This document shows positions 1-11,200 of a stretch of DNA of 64,000 nucleotides, piece by piece. The notes under the pieces are model-generated. The model was not told the DNA's origin. It did no database searches and saw only the letters and a list, made by a program, of their open reading frames with translations. Source of the stretch: Synechococcus sp. SP2 MAG (GTDB lineage Bacteria; Cyanobacteriota; Cyanobacteriia; PCC-6307; Cyanobiaceae); the NCBI GenBank assembly GCA_030756895.1, contig JAVBIX010000052.1:1-64000 (forward strand). The letters are read 5' to 3'. The translations under genes were made by a program, and so were the position numbers. How positions within the stretch are numbered: the first letter of the stretch is position 1; each line of letters starts with the position of its first letter.

Positions 1-156
1 TCAGCAACCTTTCTGAAGGCCATGCGTCAAAAGGGTCGTTTTGAAGAGTTTTTGGATGGTTTAAGGGTTACCGCCGTCATCGACCCTGAAGCAGGTCTGT
101 TCAGCGCAGCCTGTCGGGCAAGAATCTTGGCTGAGTCAAGTGGGACACTGGCCTAA
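1..156 (+). CDS. glk: Glucokinase, C-terminal fragment (cut by window edge)
   Basis: The window opens inside a reading frame that runs for 51 residues to a TAA stop. The fragment contains a KGRF motif followed by VIDPEAGLFSAA. This resembles the C-terminal end of bacterial hexokinase-type glucokinases, where a conserved DPEAGL-GA stretch closes the protein. The enzyme would phosphorylate glucose in the cytosol. It lies 14 bases upstream of thrB on the same strand. Only the tail is visible, so the family call rests on a short motif and on the familiar picocyanobacterial neighbourhood. Confidence 0.7.
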   Translation, partial: SATFLKAMRQKGRFEEFLDGLRVTAVIDPEAGLFSAACRARILAESSGTLA

Positions 157-170
157 GTGGAATCGCAGGG

Positions 171-1118
171 ATGGCGCAGCCGCGTATCGGCCAAACAGTG
201 GTGGTGGATGTTCCCGCTACCACCGCCAACATTGGACCAGGATTCGACTGTCTAGGCGCTGCTCTGGATCTCAATAACCGTTTCACCATGCGTCGAATCG
301 ATGGCGATGGAGAACGATTTGAATTGATCATCGAGGGGCAGGAGGGGTCTCACTTACGGGGAGGGCCAGACAACCTCGTGTATCGAGCCGCGCAGCGGGT
401 CTGGAAAGCAGCCGGCCAAGAGCCCGTAGCCATCGAGGCTCGAGTGCGTCTAGCCGTTCCACCAGCCAGGGGCCTAGGCAGCAGCGCCACAGCCATCGTG
501 GCCGGGCTCGTCGGTGCCAATGCCTTGGTGGGAGAACCGCTCAGTCGAGAAAAACTGCTGGAGCTCGCGATCGATATCGAAGGACACCCAGACAATGTTG
601 TGCCTTCGCTACTGGGGGGGCTTTGCATGACCGCAAAGGCTGCCTCGCAACGCTGGCGAGTGGTGCGTTGCGAATGGATGCCCAGCATCAAGGCAGTCGT
701 TGCGATCCCAGCCATTCGTCTCAGCACCAGCGAAGCGAGGCGGGCCATGCCCAAATCAGTTCCCGTCGGTGATGCAGTGGTCAACCTCGGCGCCCTCACC
801 CTCCTGCTGCAAGGCCTGAGGACCGGAAACGGCGATTTGATCTCAGACGGAATGCATGACCGTCTACACGAGCCCTATCGCTGGAGGCTGATCAAAGGTG
901 GCCAGGAAGTCAAAGAGGCTGCCATAGCGGCTGGGGCCTGGGGGTGTGCCATCAGTGGCGCGGGGCCAAGCATCCTGGCTCTTTGCGCAGAAGAACGAGG
1001 GCCAGCAGTTAGTCATGCCATGGTGAAGGCTTGGGAGGCGGCTGGCGTCGCTAGTCGCGCTCCACTGCTTAACCTTCAGACGACTGGGAGCCACTGGCAC
1101 CCCAAAGATACTGAGTAG
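171..1118 (+). CDS. thrB: Homoserine kinase
   Basis: ThrB phosphorylates L-homoserine with ATP in the threonine pathway. The 315-residue protein is a complete GHMP kinase. It has an N-terminal [16 protein letters not shown] segment (about residues 14-29), the ATP-binding PARGLGSSA loop near residue 100, and the C-terminal [10 protein letters not shown] motif near residue 260. Length matches the family (about 300-315). The ATG at 171 gives the family's usual N-terminus. It lies just after the glucokinase gene and 56 bases before ndhD, so it may be co-transcribed with either. Confidence 0.95.
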   Translation: MAQPRIGQTVVVDVPATTANIGPGFDCLGAALDLNNRFTMRRIDGDGERFELIIEGQEGSHLRGGPDNLVYRAAQRVWKAAGQEPVAIEARVRLAVPPARGLGSSATAIVAGLVGANALVGEPLSREKLLELAIDIEGHPDNVVPSLLGGLCMTAKAASQRWRVVRCEWMPSIKAVVAIPAIRLSTSEARRAMPKSVPVGDAVVNLGALTLLLQGLRTGNGDLISDGMHDRLHEPYRWRLIKGGQEVKEAAIAAGAWGCAISGAGPSILALCAEERGPAVSHAMVKAWEAAGVASRAPLLNLQTTGSHWHPKDTE

Positions 1119-1174
1119 AATTACTCAACAAGGCCCCTAGGGCTGATAAGTTCAATCACAATCTTGCGAATGCC

Positions 1175-2746
1175 ATGGACGCCAATTTGCCGCTGACGGC
1201 TGCGTCTCAGGCAGCGTTCCCCTGGCTCTCGCTCATCGTTTTGCTACCCGCGGCGATGGCTTTGTTGATGCCATTGCTTCCAGGTGATGACTCGCAGCAG
1301 TCAACTTTGCCGCGAAATCTGGCCATCGGCGTCCTACTCGTCGACCTCCTGCTGATGCTGGTGGTCTTCAGCCAACATTTCGACCCGAGTGATAGCAGTC
1401 TCCAGCTCGTGGAAAGGGTGAGCTGGGTTCCATCAATCGGATTGGAATGGTCTCTCGGAGCCGATGGCCTGTCAGCACCACTTGTGGTTCTGAGTGGATT
1501 GGTCACTCTTTTATCCGTTGCGGCCAGCTGGAACGTTCAACACAAGACCAAGTTGTACTTCGGTCTCCTACTCGTTCAAGCCTCCGCTCAGGGGCTGGTT
1601 TTCCTCTCCCAGGATTTTCTGTTGTTCTTCCTCGCTTGGGAGCTGGAACTCGTACCTGTTTATCTCCTCATCGCGATCTGGGGCGGAAGCAACCGCCAAT
1701 ACGCAGCCACAAAATTCATTCTCTACACAGCTGTCGCATCCCTCCTGATTCTGATCAGCGGTCTTGCTCTAGCCCTATCCGGAGACACTTTCACACTCAA
1801 CCTGACTGAGCTCGCTGCACGTTCGCCTGGCGGAACCTTCGGGTTGCTCTGTTATCTCGGCTTCTTAATTGGCTTTGGGGTGAAGTTACCGATGTTTCCG
1901 CTTCACACCTGGCTCCCAGACGCCCACGGAGAAGCCAATGCGCCTGTATCGATGCTGCTAGCTGGTGTCCTTTTAAAAATGGGCGGTTATGCCCTGCTGC
2001 GTTTCAACGTTCAGATGCTTCCCGATGCGCATCTTGTTCTTGCACCAGCACTCATCGTTCTTGGCATCGTCAACATCATTTACGGAGCGCTGAACGCTTT
2101 TGCACAAGACAATGTCAAACGGCGTATCGCCTGCAGCTCAGTAAGTCATATGGGCTTTGTGTTGCTTGGAATCGGTGCTGTCGATGCCCTGAGCCTGAGT
2201 GGAGCCATGCTTCAAATGATCAGTCATGGACTGATCGCAGCAGCCATGTTCTTCGTAACAGGCTGTTTCTATGAACGCACCAAAACGCTGTCGATTCCGA
2301 ACATGGGAGGTCTTGCAAAGGTCCTGCCGATCACCTTTGCCTTCTTTCTTGCGAGCTCTCTGGCCTCCCTTGCCCTTCCGGGCATGAGCGGATTCATCAG
2401 TGAAATCACCATCTTCTTGGGCATCACAAGTCAGGAGAATTTCACCACCTTGTTCCGCGTTGCCACTGTTGCTATTGCAGCGATTGGACTCGTGCTCACC
2501 CCGATGTATCTCCTCTCTATGTGCAGGCGAGTGTTCTTCGGCCCACGAATCCCAGCGTTGGCCTTCATCGATGACATGCGCCCTCGAGAACTCGTGATCG
2601 GGCTCACCCTGATGGTTCCAACTTTGGTGATTGGAATTTGGCCTCGTATCGCCATGGATTTCTACGAAGCAGCCACCGATGCTCTCGCCAGTGATCTCGG
2701 CACTCATAGCCTGGTAGCTCTCACAACCCTGCTGCCGGCGGGCTGA
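1175..2746 (+). CDS. ndhD: NAD(P)H-quinone oxidoreductase subunit 4 (NdhD)
   Basis: NdhD is a proton-pumping membrane subunit of the cyanobacterial NDH-1 complex, which takes electrons from ferredoxin into plastoquinone for respiration and cyclic flow. The 523-residue protein is hydrophobic throughout. It carries the antiporter-like signatures of the family: a glutamate in [13 protein letters not shown] and the conserved [19 protein letters not shown] block with the following LLKMGGY. Several NdhD paralogues exist in cyanobacteria, including low-CO2 forms. Sequence alone does not tell me which one this is, although its solitary position without ndhF argues against a CO2-uptake operon. Confidence 0.93.
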   Translation: MDANLPLTAASQAAFPWLSLIVLLPAAMALLMPLLPGDDSQQSTLPRNLAIGVLLVDLLLMLVVFSQHFDPSDSSLQLVERVSWVPSIGLEWSLGADGLSAPLVVLSGLVTLLSVAASWNVQHKTKLYFGLLLVQASAQGLVFLSQDFLLFFLAWELELVPVYLLIAIWGGSNRQYAATKFILYTAVASLLILISGLALALSGDTFTLNLTELAARSPGGTFGLLCYLGFLIGFGVKLPMFPLHTWLPDAHGEANAPVSMLLAGVLLKMGGYALLRFNVQMLPDAHLVLAPALIVLGIVNIIYGALNAFAQDNVKRRIACSSVSHMGFVLLGIGAVDALSLSGAMLQMISHGLIAAAMFFVTGCFYERTKTLSIPNMGGLAKVLPITFAFFLASSLASLALPGMSGFISEITIFLGITSQENFTTLFRVATVAIAAIGLVLTPMYLLSMCRRVFFGPRIPALAFIDDMRPRELVIGLTLMVPTLVIGIWPRIAMDFYEAATDALASDLGTHSLVALTTLLPAG

Positions 2747-2751
2747 CAGCG

Positions 2752-4869
2752 ATGACCAACCCAGAACTCTTGCGCGGACACGGCCTTCCGCGCTTTGAGG
2801 CCATCGATGCATCCCAGGTAGAAGCTCATATCCCAGCACTGATCAAGGAATTGGGAGAACAGCTCAGCTCCCTGGAATCCACGCTTCAACAACGCCTCTC
2901 TGACACAACAGCCCTGAGCTGGGATGAGGTGATGACTCCTCTGCACAACCTTGGGGAACGATTGCGCTGGAGCTGGGGGGTGGTGAGCCATCTCAATGGC
3001 GTCTGCAACAGCTCGGAGCTGCGCGAAGCCCATGCGGCCCAACAACCTGAGGTCGTGCGCTTTAGCAACCGCGCTGGTCAGAGCCAAGTGATTCACCAAG
3101 CCCTAGAAAGCCTTCAACGCAACCCCAGCCATCCGCTGGACTCCACTCAAATCCGCATCCTTGATGCCGAGCTGTTGTCGATGCGCCATCGGGGGGTGGG
3201 ATTGAGTGGAGCATCCAAAGAGTCCTTTAACGAAGCCAGCGAACAACTCGCTTCCCTTTCCACCCGATTCAGCAATCACGTTCTTGATGCCACCCAGGGC
3301 TGGACTCTGTTGGTGAATGATGCAGAACAACTCCAAGGCATACCGGAGCGGGCCCTGCAGGCTTTAGCTACTGCCGCCAAGGATGCTGGGGATAAGCATC
3401 GCGATGGACAAGATCCCACAGCCTTGGAAGGGCCGTGGCGTCTTGGTCTCGACATGCCCCGATACCTTCCAGTACTGACCCATGCCGACAAGCGCAACCT
3501 GAGAGAAACGGTCTACAGGGCACAAGTCAGTCGGGCGAGCTCAGGGGAGCTCGACAACACTTCTCTTATCGAGGAGATTCTGGACTTACGGAACCATCAG
3601 GCCGCACGCCTTGGCTATCAAAACTGGGCCGAACGAAGCCTGGCCTCAAAAATGGCCGACAACGTAGACGCCGTTGAACAGCTTCTTGAAGAACTTCGTG
3701 CTGCAGCCCTCCCCATCGCAAAACAAGAGATTGAGGAACTGAGGGACTGTGCCCGTCGTCATGGTGCAACAGAAGCGGATGCGTTCAGCCCCTGGGATGT
3801 GAGCTACTGGGCAGAAAAACTTCGTCAAGAGCGCTTCAACCTCAATCAAGAGGAGTTGCGTCCATGGTTTCCGCTTCCTCAAGTACTAGATGGCCTTTTC
3901 CATCTTTGCGAACGCTTGTTCTCCATCCAGATTGAAGCTGCTGATGGTGAAGCACCGATTTGGCATCAGGATGTGCGCTTTTTCAGAGTCAGCGATGAAA
4001 AAGGCCAACCACTAGCAGCGTTTTATCTGGATCCCTTCAGCCGACCCGCCAGCAAACGAGGTGGGGCCTGGATGGATGAATGCTTGAACCGGTCGCGCAA
4101 TTCTGAGGGTGAGCTCACCCACCCTGTGGCCTACCTGATTTGCAACCAGACCCCACCGGCTGGAGACGTCCCAAGCTTGATGAGTTTTGAAGAGGTGGAG
4201 ACACTCTTTCATGAGTTTGGCCATGGGCTTCAACACATGCTCACCACGGTGGAACATCCTCAAGCCGCAGGTATAAACAATGTGGAATGGGACGCGGTGG
4301 AGCTTCCCAGTCAGTTCATGGAGAACTGGTGCCTTGATCGCCAGACCCTGATGGGAATGGCCCGTCATTGGAAAACAGGAGAACCATTGCCTGAAGAGGA
4401 CTACCACAAACTGCGCAACAGCCGCACCTTTATGCAGGGATGCGGAACGCTCCGCCAGGTTCATTTCGCTTTGACCGATTTACGTCTTCACAGCGCTTGG
4501 AGCCCCGAGCTTGGTCAATCCCCTGATGCCTTTAGGCGCTCGATTGCGGACAACACAACCGTGTTGCGACCTATCCCGGAAGACCGTTTCCTCTGTGCCT
4601 TCGGCCATATTTTTGCTGGTGGTTACTCCGCTGGTTACTACTCCTACAAGTGGGCAGAGGTCTTAAGCGCCGATGCTTTTGCCGCTTTCGAGGAAGTTGG
4701 CCTCGATCGAGAAGCGGACATACAAGCCACCGGTCAACGCTTCCGCAACACTGTTCTCAGCCTCGGAGGAAGTCAAAGTCCCGCTGATGTCTACAAGTCT
4801 TTCAGGGGTCGAACAGCCAGCACGGATGCATTAATTCGCCATTCCGGACTGACAGCCGCCGCTCGTTGA
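2752..4869 (+). CDS. prlC: Oligopeptidase A, M3 family metallopeptidase
   Basis: This is a 705-residue cytosolic zinc peptidase of the thimet oligopeptidase family, which degrades short peptides including cleaved signal peptides. The zinc site is complete: HEFGH at residues 487-491 and a third ligand, Glu517, in DAVELPSQF. The length (about 680-705) fits PrlC/OpdA. The gene starts five bases after the ndhD stop, which suggests shared transcription, although the functions are unrelated. Confidence 0.93.
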   Translation: MTNPELLRGHGLPRFEAIDASQVEAHIPALIKELGEQLSSLESTLQQRLSDTTALSWDEVMTPLHNLGERLRWSWGVVSHLNGVCNSSELREAHAAQQPEVVRFSNRAGQSQVIHQALESLQRNPSHPLDSTQIRILDAELLSMRHRGVGLSGASKESFNEASEQLASLSTRFSNHVLDATQGWTLLVNDAEQLQGIPERALQALATAAKDAGDKHRDGQDPTALEGPWRLGLDMPRYLPVLTHADKRNLRETVYRAQVSRASSGELDNTSLIEEILDLRNHQAARLGYQNWAERSLASKMADNVDAVEQLLEELRAAALPIAKQEIEELRDCARRHGATEADAFSPWDVSYWAEKLRQERFNLNQEELRPWFPLPQVLDGLFHLCERLFSIQIEAADGEAPIWHQDVRFFRVSDEKGQPLAAFYLDPFSRPASKRGGAWMDECLNRSRNSEGELTHPVAYLICNQTPPAGDVPSLMSFEEVETLFHEFGHGLQHMLTTVEHPQAAGINNVEWDAVELPSQFMENWCLDRQTLMGMARHWKTGEPLPEEDYHKLRNSRTFMQGCGTLRQVHFALTDLRLHSAWSPELGQSPDAFRRSIADNTTVLRPIPEDRFLCAFGHIFAGGYSAGYYSYKWAEVLSADAFAAFEEVGLDREADIQATGQRFRNTVLSLGGSQSPADVYKSFRGRTASTDALIRHSGLTAAAR

Positions 4870-4885
4870 GCTGGGAGGCATGACC

Positions 4886-4963
4886 ATGACCTTCTTGCGC
4901 TGGCATCGCTGGAAGAAGCCCAAGAAGCAGCATATTGAAGAAATAAAGACCAGCTTGTCCTAA
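4886..4963 (+). CDS. Possible 25-residue basic small protein
   Basis: A short frame follows prlC and encodes a basic, tryptophan-containing peptide with a WHRWKKPKKQ core. A GGGAGG Shine-Dalgarno-like sequence at 4873-4878 sits seven bases before the ATG at 4886. An upstream ATG at 4880 is too close to that site. No family is recognised. The frame could be chance, and its support is the ribosome-binding site and its position directly after prlC. Confidence 0.25.
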   Translation: MTFLRWHRWKKPKKQHIEEIKTSLS

Positions 4964-4980
4964 GACTTCAGAGTTTTCAG

Positions 4981-5586
4981 TTAATCAATTAAAAGTGATT
5001 CGATCAACAGATCAAGCGATTTTGGATGGGACATCAATTGCTGATGCGTCCAGACAGGCACCGCTGTGCTCTTCCCGATTGGAAGCAGGGCTTGCCACCC
5101 AGGGCACACCATGAGATCCCAACGGCAAAAGAAGCTGAGGCATTTCACAGCCTGCAACTCGGCGTAATCGCCATTCAAGGAGCGCAGCAGGGGACTACCG
5201 CGCTTCATGTCTGCCAAACCAGCGAACAACCAGGAGGGAACGCACTGTGCCGTGAGCGTTCCCTGTTGGGGACTACCAACGCTAATGAATCGATGTGTTC
5301 GCTTGGCACCATCCAATTCTTGGAGCCAAGTCCGCGCAATGACCCCACCCATTGAAAAGCCAAGAAGGTCAATCGGCGTCTTCGGTCCCCAACGTTCTTG
5401 AATCAGGCCATCCAGCTGACGAGCGAGCTTGCGGAGCGGAATCGCACCGAATCGATGGGGCAAATGCGGAGACAAAATCGGACGGTTTTGTCCTTCAAGG
5501 CGATGCTGCAGGCGAGAAAACAACCGGGGCGTATCGAGAAGTCCATGCACCAAAACGAGGGGTCGGGTAGCAGCTTCAGATTCCAT
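4981..5586 (-). CDS. Lipase-like alpha/beta hydrolase
   Basis: The 201-residue protein has the fold's early VHGLLD oxyanion region and a nucleophile elbow, GFSMGG, with the serine near residue 78. It resembles short triacylglycerol-lipase or esterase proteins of cyanobacteria; the substrate is unknown. I chose the ATG at 5586 because it overlaps the folB stop in a TGATG junction. A start eight codons upstream, inside folB, is possible. No signal peptide is visible, so it is probably cytosolic. Confidence 0.82.
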   Translation of the reverse strand: MESEAATRPLVLVHGLLDTPRLFSRLQHRLEGQNRPILSPHLPHRFGAIPLRKLARQLDGLIQERWGPKTPIDLLGFSMGGVIARTWLQELDGAKRTHRFISVGSPQQGTLTAQCVPSWLFAGLADMKRGSPLLRSLNGDYAELQAVKCLSFFCRWDLMVCPGWQALLPIGKSTAVPVWTHQQLMSHPKSLDLLIESLLID

Positions 5587-5960
5587 CAAAAACTCTGCTG
5601 AGCAGACCAATGACGCCGCCGCTCAATGGAAACTGTGCCTGTGAAACCAGCAATAGGAGGGTGACACTTTTGCAAGAGCAGATGCATTGGCAAAGGGCCA
5701 TAGAGACCTTCCAGCACCTCAAAAACCTCCTCACTGAAACGTTCAATGGTGAGGCAACTCAGCTCCCTCACCAACGCCTGAAGCGCCAGCACTGCCCGGC
5801 TGTAATCGGCGGTCGCTCTGAGATCGTCGGACTTGGCCGATTCACTCAGATCTAAACCCAACGTGATGTCGAGTTGAAACCATTGGCCATCGCGTCGTTC
5901 ATGCTCCAGCACTCCAACATGAGCCCAGAGGTGCAGATCATGGATATGAATCAAATCCAC
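5586..5960 (-). CDS. folB: Dihydroneopterin aldolase
   Basis: FolB cleaves 7,8-dihydroneopterin to 6-hydroxymethyl-dihydropterin and glycolaldehyde in folate synthesis. The 124-residue protein begins with DLIHIHDLHLWAHVGVLEHER, the usual N-terminal strand and catalytic region (canonical GYHGVLPEER, with variation here). Length matches the family (about 120). It overlaps the following hydrolase by one base and starts five bases after the proA stop, so proA, folB and the hydrolase form a compact reverse-strand unit. Confidence 0.87.
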   Translation of the reverse strand: MDLIHIHDLHLWAHVGVLEHERRDGQWFQLDITLGLDLSESAKSDDLRATADYSRAVLALQALVRELSCLTIERFSEEVFEVLEGLYGPLPMHLLLQKCHPPIAGFTGTVSIERRRHWSAQQSF

Positions 5961-5965
5961 GGGTG

Positions 5966-7288
5966 TTACCTCGTACCGGTTGGTAAGTCGCGATGGCTGA
6001 ACTGTTCACGTCCCTCAGCAAAATCAGCAGCGATATGCCCCTCACCGCGTAACCGGTAGCGATAGGTCACCAATCCTTCCAGCCCCACAGGCCCACGCGG
6101 CGGCAAGGTCTGGGTGCTGATGCCAACCTCTGCACCAAAGCCATAGCGAAAACCGTCAGCAAAACGTGTTGAGCAGTTGTGATAAACACCGGCGCTATCC
6201 ACTGCCCGCAAGAACCGCTCTGCTGTGCCTTGATTCACCGTTGCAATGGCCTCGGTATGGCGTGAGCCATACCTTCTTATGTGTTCGAGAGCTTCGTCGA
6301 AATCTTTCACCACACGCACAGCAAGCACGAGATCTAGATATTCCTGGCTCCAATCATCACTGGTTGCGACCTGCTCCACGCCAAAGCCTCTACTCGCTTC
6401 ATCTCCGCGCAAGCACACCCCAGCATTTCTAAAAGCAGGAACAGCCTCTTTCAGAAAGGTGGGAGCAATCTGCTCATGAAGCAGGAGTGTCTCGATCGCA
6501 TTGCAAGCCGCCGGATATTGGGTCTTGCTATCGATCGCAATGCGCAAAGCCTGCGCACAATCGACCTCCTCATCCACATACAAATGGCAAACACCATCGG
6601 CATGGCCAAGGACCGGAATTCTGGTGTTGTCCTGAATAAAACGGACCAGCTCGTTACTACCCCGAGGAATAATTAAGTCCACAAGACCATCGAGCCGGAG
6701 CAGAGCCAAGCTCTCCGCGCGGGTCGTCAGCAAATCCAAGGCATCGGAAGACACCGATGTTCCAGCAAGGCCCTCTTTCAACGACTGCATCACAGCCTGA
6801 TTAGTGCACTTGGCCTCGCTGCCGCCCTTCAGGATTGCACCGTTGCCTGAACGAATCGCCAGTGACGCGATTTGGATCACAGCGTCAGGCCTCGCCTCAA
6901 AAATTACCCCTAAAACCCCGAGCGGGACCGTGACGCGCTCCAACACCAATCCATCGGCAAGCTCACGATGCAACTGTCTCTCACCCAAGGGGTCATGCAG
7001 TGCCGACAATTGACGGACGCCATCAATGGCTCCAGCCAGCTTGCCGACATCCAATTTGAGACGAGCAACCAAGGCAGGAGCTAAACCATTAGCGGAGGCC
7101 TGAACGAGATCTTCTGCATTCGCGGCAACAATGCGATCAGCATGGGCCTCGAGTGAGGAGGCCATGGACAACAGCGCCTGTTGGCGCTGTTGATTTGTGC
7201 TCTGTCCCAAGCCAACAGCAGCACGCCGAACCGCTGTAGCCAGGAGCAATAGATCTGCTGATGGTTCGGGCACACCCTGACTGTTCAT
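5966..7288 (-). CDS. proA: Gamma-glutamyl phosphate reductase
   Basis: ProA makes glutamate-5-semialdehyde from gamma-glutamyl phosphate with NADPH in proline synthesis. The 440-residue protein is full length. The catalytic cysteine is Cys262 in [15 protein letters not shown], and the [23 protein letters not shown] region matches the cofactor-binding part of the family. It is followed at once by folB and preceded, 39 bases upstream, by the ROK kinase gene on the same strand. Confidence 0.95.
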   Translation of the reverse strand: MNSQGVPEPSADLLLLATAVRRAAVGLGQSTNQQRQQALLSMASSLEAHADRIVAANAEDLVQASANGLAPALVARLKLDVGKLAGAIDGVRQLSALHDPLGERQLHRELADGLVLERVTVPLGVLGVIFEARPDAVIQIASLAIRSGNGAILKGGSEAKCTNQAVMQSLKEGLAGTSVSSDALDLLTTRAESLALLRLDGLVDLIIPRGSNELVRFIQDNTRIPVLGHADGVCHLYVDEEVDCAQALRIAIDSKTQYPAACNAIETLLLHEQIAPTFLKEAVPAFRNAGVCLRGDEASRGFGVEQVATSDDWSQEYLDLVLAVRVVKDFDEALEHIRRYGSRHTEAIATVNQGTAERFLRAVDSAGVYHNCSTRFADGFRYGFGAEVGISTQTLPPRGPVGLEGLVTYRYRLRGEGHIAADFAEGREQFSHRDLPTGTR

Positions 7289-7327
7289 CTCGCGCGCTTG
7301 TTCTTTGGTTCATCATCTCGTTTCGCC

Positions 7328-8218
7328 TCACGTCAAGCGTTCGATAGCCAGTCGTGCAGCCCCTAGACGTCCGGCACCATTGCCTAGAGCACAGGCTTCA
7401 ATGCGCAGGCCTTCACGGCTCACGGCCTGGACCCGTTGCTGAATTTCCTTTCGCAGAGAAGGAAGAAAATGGGAGCAAGCTCCAGAAATGCCGCCACCAA
7501 GCAAGACCACTTCTGGCGTGAACATGTACACCAACGAGCTGATCCCCACACCGAGTGTGGTCCCGTAACGGGACCACACAGCTTGCGCGGCAGCATCGCC
7601 ATTAGCAGCCAAGGCTGCCAACTCAGCCGGATCTCCATCCCACAATCTCCTCAGCGCAGAAATGCTGGCAAATTGTTCAAGGCTGCCGTTATTGCCGCTA
7701 TTGCAGGGTGGTCCATTGGGATCGAGACCAATCAAACCCGGTTCAGCCGCGGCCCCGTTGTGACCCGTGAATAAGTGGCCAGAAAGCATCACGCCTCCGC
7801 CCACACCCGTGCCGAGAGTGAGCATCACAACATCGGAACAACCCTGCGCCGCCCCCTTCCACGCCTCTCCGACTAGTGCACAGTTGCCGTCATTGGCAAG
7901 CGTGACACGACGCTGAAGACGAGGCTCCAACCAATCGGCAAGAGGCACCTCCTCCCAACCGGGCAGGTTGATACAAATTCTTGCCACACGAGCCCCCACA
8001 TCCATCGGACCGGGCAAACCGATCCCAACAACCAAAGCGCGGCGATCAGGATCCAAGGATTCAATCGCTTCGACCAAGGCGATACAAACAGCACCTGGTG
8101 TTGCTGGCTGAGGGGTTTGTATTTGCTGCTCCTGAAGAAGATTGCCATCTACTGAGAATCGACCCAACTTGATCGCAGTTCCACCCAAATCAACTCCGAT
8201 TACTTCCGAGGAATGCAT
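7328..8218 (-). CDS. ROK family sugar kinase
   Basis: This 296-residue ASKHA-fold kinase has the N-terminal phosphate loop GVDLGGTAIKLG, the catalytic LANDGNCALVGE segment and the TLGTGVGGG phosphate-2 motif. ROK proteins phosphorylate glucose, fructose or N-acetyl sugars. The usual ROK zinc motif (C-x-C-G-x-x-G-C) reads C-N-S-G-N-N-G-S at residues 172-179, so two of its three cysteines are replaced by serine. It would be a second candidate glucokinase besides the hexokinase-type enzyme at the left edge. The substrate is not deducible. Confidence 0.85.
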   Translation of the reverse strand: MHSSEVIGVDLGGTAIKLGRFSVDGNLLQEQQIQTPQPATPGAVCIALVEAIESLDPDRRALVVGIGLPGPMDVGARVARICINLPGWEEVPLADWLEPRLQRRVTLANDGNCALVGEAWKGAAQGCSDVVMLTLGTGVGGGVMLSGHLFTGHNGAAAEPGLIGLDPNGPPCNSGNNGSLEQFASISALRRLWDGDPAELAALAANGDAAAQAVWSRYGTTLGVGISSLVYMFTPEVVLLGGGISGACSHFLPSLRKEIQQRVQAVSREGLRIEACALGNGAGRLGAARLAIERLT

Positions 8219-8221
8219 GAA

Positions 8222-11200
8222 CTAAAACCGGAAGAAAAGCTGTAATTGACTTTGCCAAGTACCTTGCGTATCAACAGAACCTGAAACGCTTAAGTTTTGA
8301 TCTATTTGATAAGTAAGACTTCCCTGAGGAGGAAGATCATTGCGATTGGGTGCAGCCAATACAGATAAATCAAAACGGTCCGCAATATTCACTCCAAAAT
8401 CAGTCACAATTGCCAATTGTGGCGGAACACGACCTGAAACTCGCTCGCCATTATTATCTACTATAGGCGTAACATAAGTGGGATAGAGAGCAAATTGAAG
8501 CCTCTGATTAAAAGCATCGGTGAACGTTCCCAATAATGGTGAGAGCAGAGATTGACCAAGCACCGCGGCTAGAGCCGTACCTGCACCTCCACCAGTGAGT
8601 CCAGCCAACGAGTTACCACCAATCAACCCAAGCAACTGGGGCTGTGGCATAGGAGGAGAGCTACGCAGCTGAATGCTGTCGGCAAGGCGATTAGCTGGAC
8701 CTTCGGCTTGAAGCATCACTTTGACCAAACGCAATTGACCTCCAGCGCCAAGAGTGCCTGTGCCATTCGTATCAAAAATAGTTGTATTCGAGGGGTTACT
8801 CCCAACCCCAAGATTTACACTATCTGAGACCCTAGTCTCCATTGCAATATCTACATAAGGGATCAGGCCCTGCGAAGGAGTGAAGACAGCCACATTCGGA
8901 GCCTTGCGATCCAAATTAAAGGTGCTCGTGAACATCGAAACACGGCCTGTAAGCAACTGCAGAACACCTCTTAGCTCAATATTGGAATCCAGAGGACCAT
9001 TCACTGTGATCAATCCTGCAGTCGTAAAATTTGCTATTGGTTGCACTTGAACCTTTAAGCCAGGACCAAATTGAACTCGAAAGTTGTCAAAACCAACAAA
9101 CGGCAAATTAGGCAGAGATGCCTTCAGTTTCCGACTGGGGTCTTCCTCAACATTGGGGCCGAGTAGAACAAGCGGTTGGTTAAAATCCCAATCCTCTTCA
9201 AGCAGAGCATTGGCTGAAACCAAAGGTCTGGCGACAACCTGATCGTTCTGATATCCACTCTTTCCATCACTCTTTTTTAATCTTGAAAACAGAGATTGTT
9301 CCGGAGTAATTGCCCCATCACTCAACTGAAGATTCCCTTGAAAATTTGGGCTCACAAGTGCTCCATTCACCCGAAGATCAGCCGCGAGCACCACATCAGC
9401 GGTAGGCACCTTGATCCGGGCCTTCTCAACGGTGATGGCTAAGGGAACGTCTTCCGGTCCAGTCTTAAATAATTTCAGAGCGCCACTGGCCTCAATGGTT
9501 CCTGAGCGACCAATTTGACCCTTAAGTTCCTGCACCTCAAGGCGATCGAAATCGAACAAAACGGAACTTTTAACCTTGCTAACAATTTGGTCCCGAACAA
9601 CAAATTCACCATCATTCATCACGATGAATCCATTGGCCTCAGGAGCTAGAAGGCTTCCGCCAATCAACAGCCTGAGATCGGTGTTTCCCTGATTCCAAAC
9701 GACCACGTCTTTCGAGAATCCAGCCAGGAAGTGAAGACCATCACCATGACTTTCAACCCTGACGTCCAAGGGGCGGTCGGGCGTCAGGGGGACCTGCCCA
9801 ATCAACGTGAGCGGCTCATCGGCCCCCTCTGCCCGCAAAGCCAAATCAAGCTGCAAGGTTTCATTAGCAAGCAAAACCTGACCACGATCGAGTTCAATCG
9901 ACTCCTGGCCAACACGTGCCTCCTCCAGCACCAGCTCTGTTGTTAGTAAGGGGCCTCCGTCGCCCAAGCGATAGCTTCCATTAATCCCAAGCGCCCCTTG
10001 CAGCGCTGGAGGCACCGGAGCCACCAGTGCTAACAGACTGAAAGGCAAATGGATCAAAGAAAAATTGCCCTCGCCTGAAGAAAGAGGCCCCTTGACCTCA
10101 GCGATGAACGGTTTCACCTGCAGAGCGATGTCTTCATCTTCTCCATCGATCCAAAGATGACCACGCGCAGTGAGATCAACATCGAGGCTCTTGAGATTGG
10201 GCCCCTGAAGATCAACAACAGCATCGACTTGCCCCCGGAGATCTTCAGGATGAAACGCTTCTTTCTCTCTTCGATAACGACGGGCATCCGCTAATTCCAA
10301 TTGCGATCCTCTAAGTGCCCTCAACTGACCATCCAGCGATCCACCAAAGGTGTTAACAAGCAGCGTGCCCAGGTCTGTGGCATCACCCTGATAAGCAGGA
10401 AGAGATTGGGACAACTGCGGAATGCTGAGAGCACTTGCCGTGAGCCAGCGTGCACTCAGACCACGGGCCTGAATCGTGGCGTTCAGTCCTGCGTTCCGAA
10501 ATCCATCTGCCTCGAACATGATCTGTCCGCTACCGCGAGGTAAGAGTTCGCCGCTGATGTCATACCGATCATTTTTGTACTTGGCAGTCAGCAAAGCTTG
10601 ACGCAACTGAATTCCCAGCAATCCCGGTTGCACGAGCTTCAGATCGGCCGACATGCTCCAAGGCTGCAAGCTCAAATCACCAGACCCACTCAAACGTCCA
10701 TACACCCCTTCCCAACGCTGTTTCGGAGGCAACACCAACTCCAAACCATCCACACTCAGGTTGCTCGCTGTCCAGCGATAAAGGGCAGGACTACCGCTGA
10801 TCTGCAGCTCACCGTTTCTGCGCCGTAAGCGAACGATTTCTGGCAACCAATCTCCCCCAAGTTGGGCATCCAAGGAGCCAGGAATCACAGCTCCAACCGA
10901 TGCCATCTGAAGCTGACCACCTCCACCAGGTTGTCCTTTAAAGCGGCCTTTCCAACGTTCAACAAGGCGGATAGCTCCTGCACGAGGGCTATGGACTTCG
11001 ATCTGAAGATCAGGCTGCAACAACTGAAGAGGACCACGGACCTCCCCATCGACCGCAATCGTGCCGTCCATCTCCGTCCCAAGCAGAGAACCGATCCTGC
11101 TGAGGGGATAGGTCCGTAAGCGCAAATTGGATTGCAACGCGCCAACCTTCAGCCCATCCTTCCCGATTTGAAAGGGCAACACAGCATCTGCATTGAGCTG

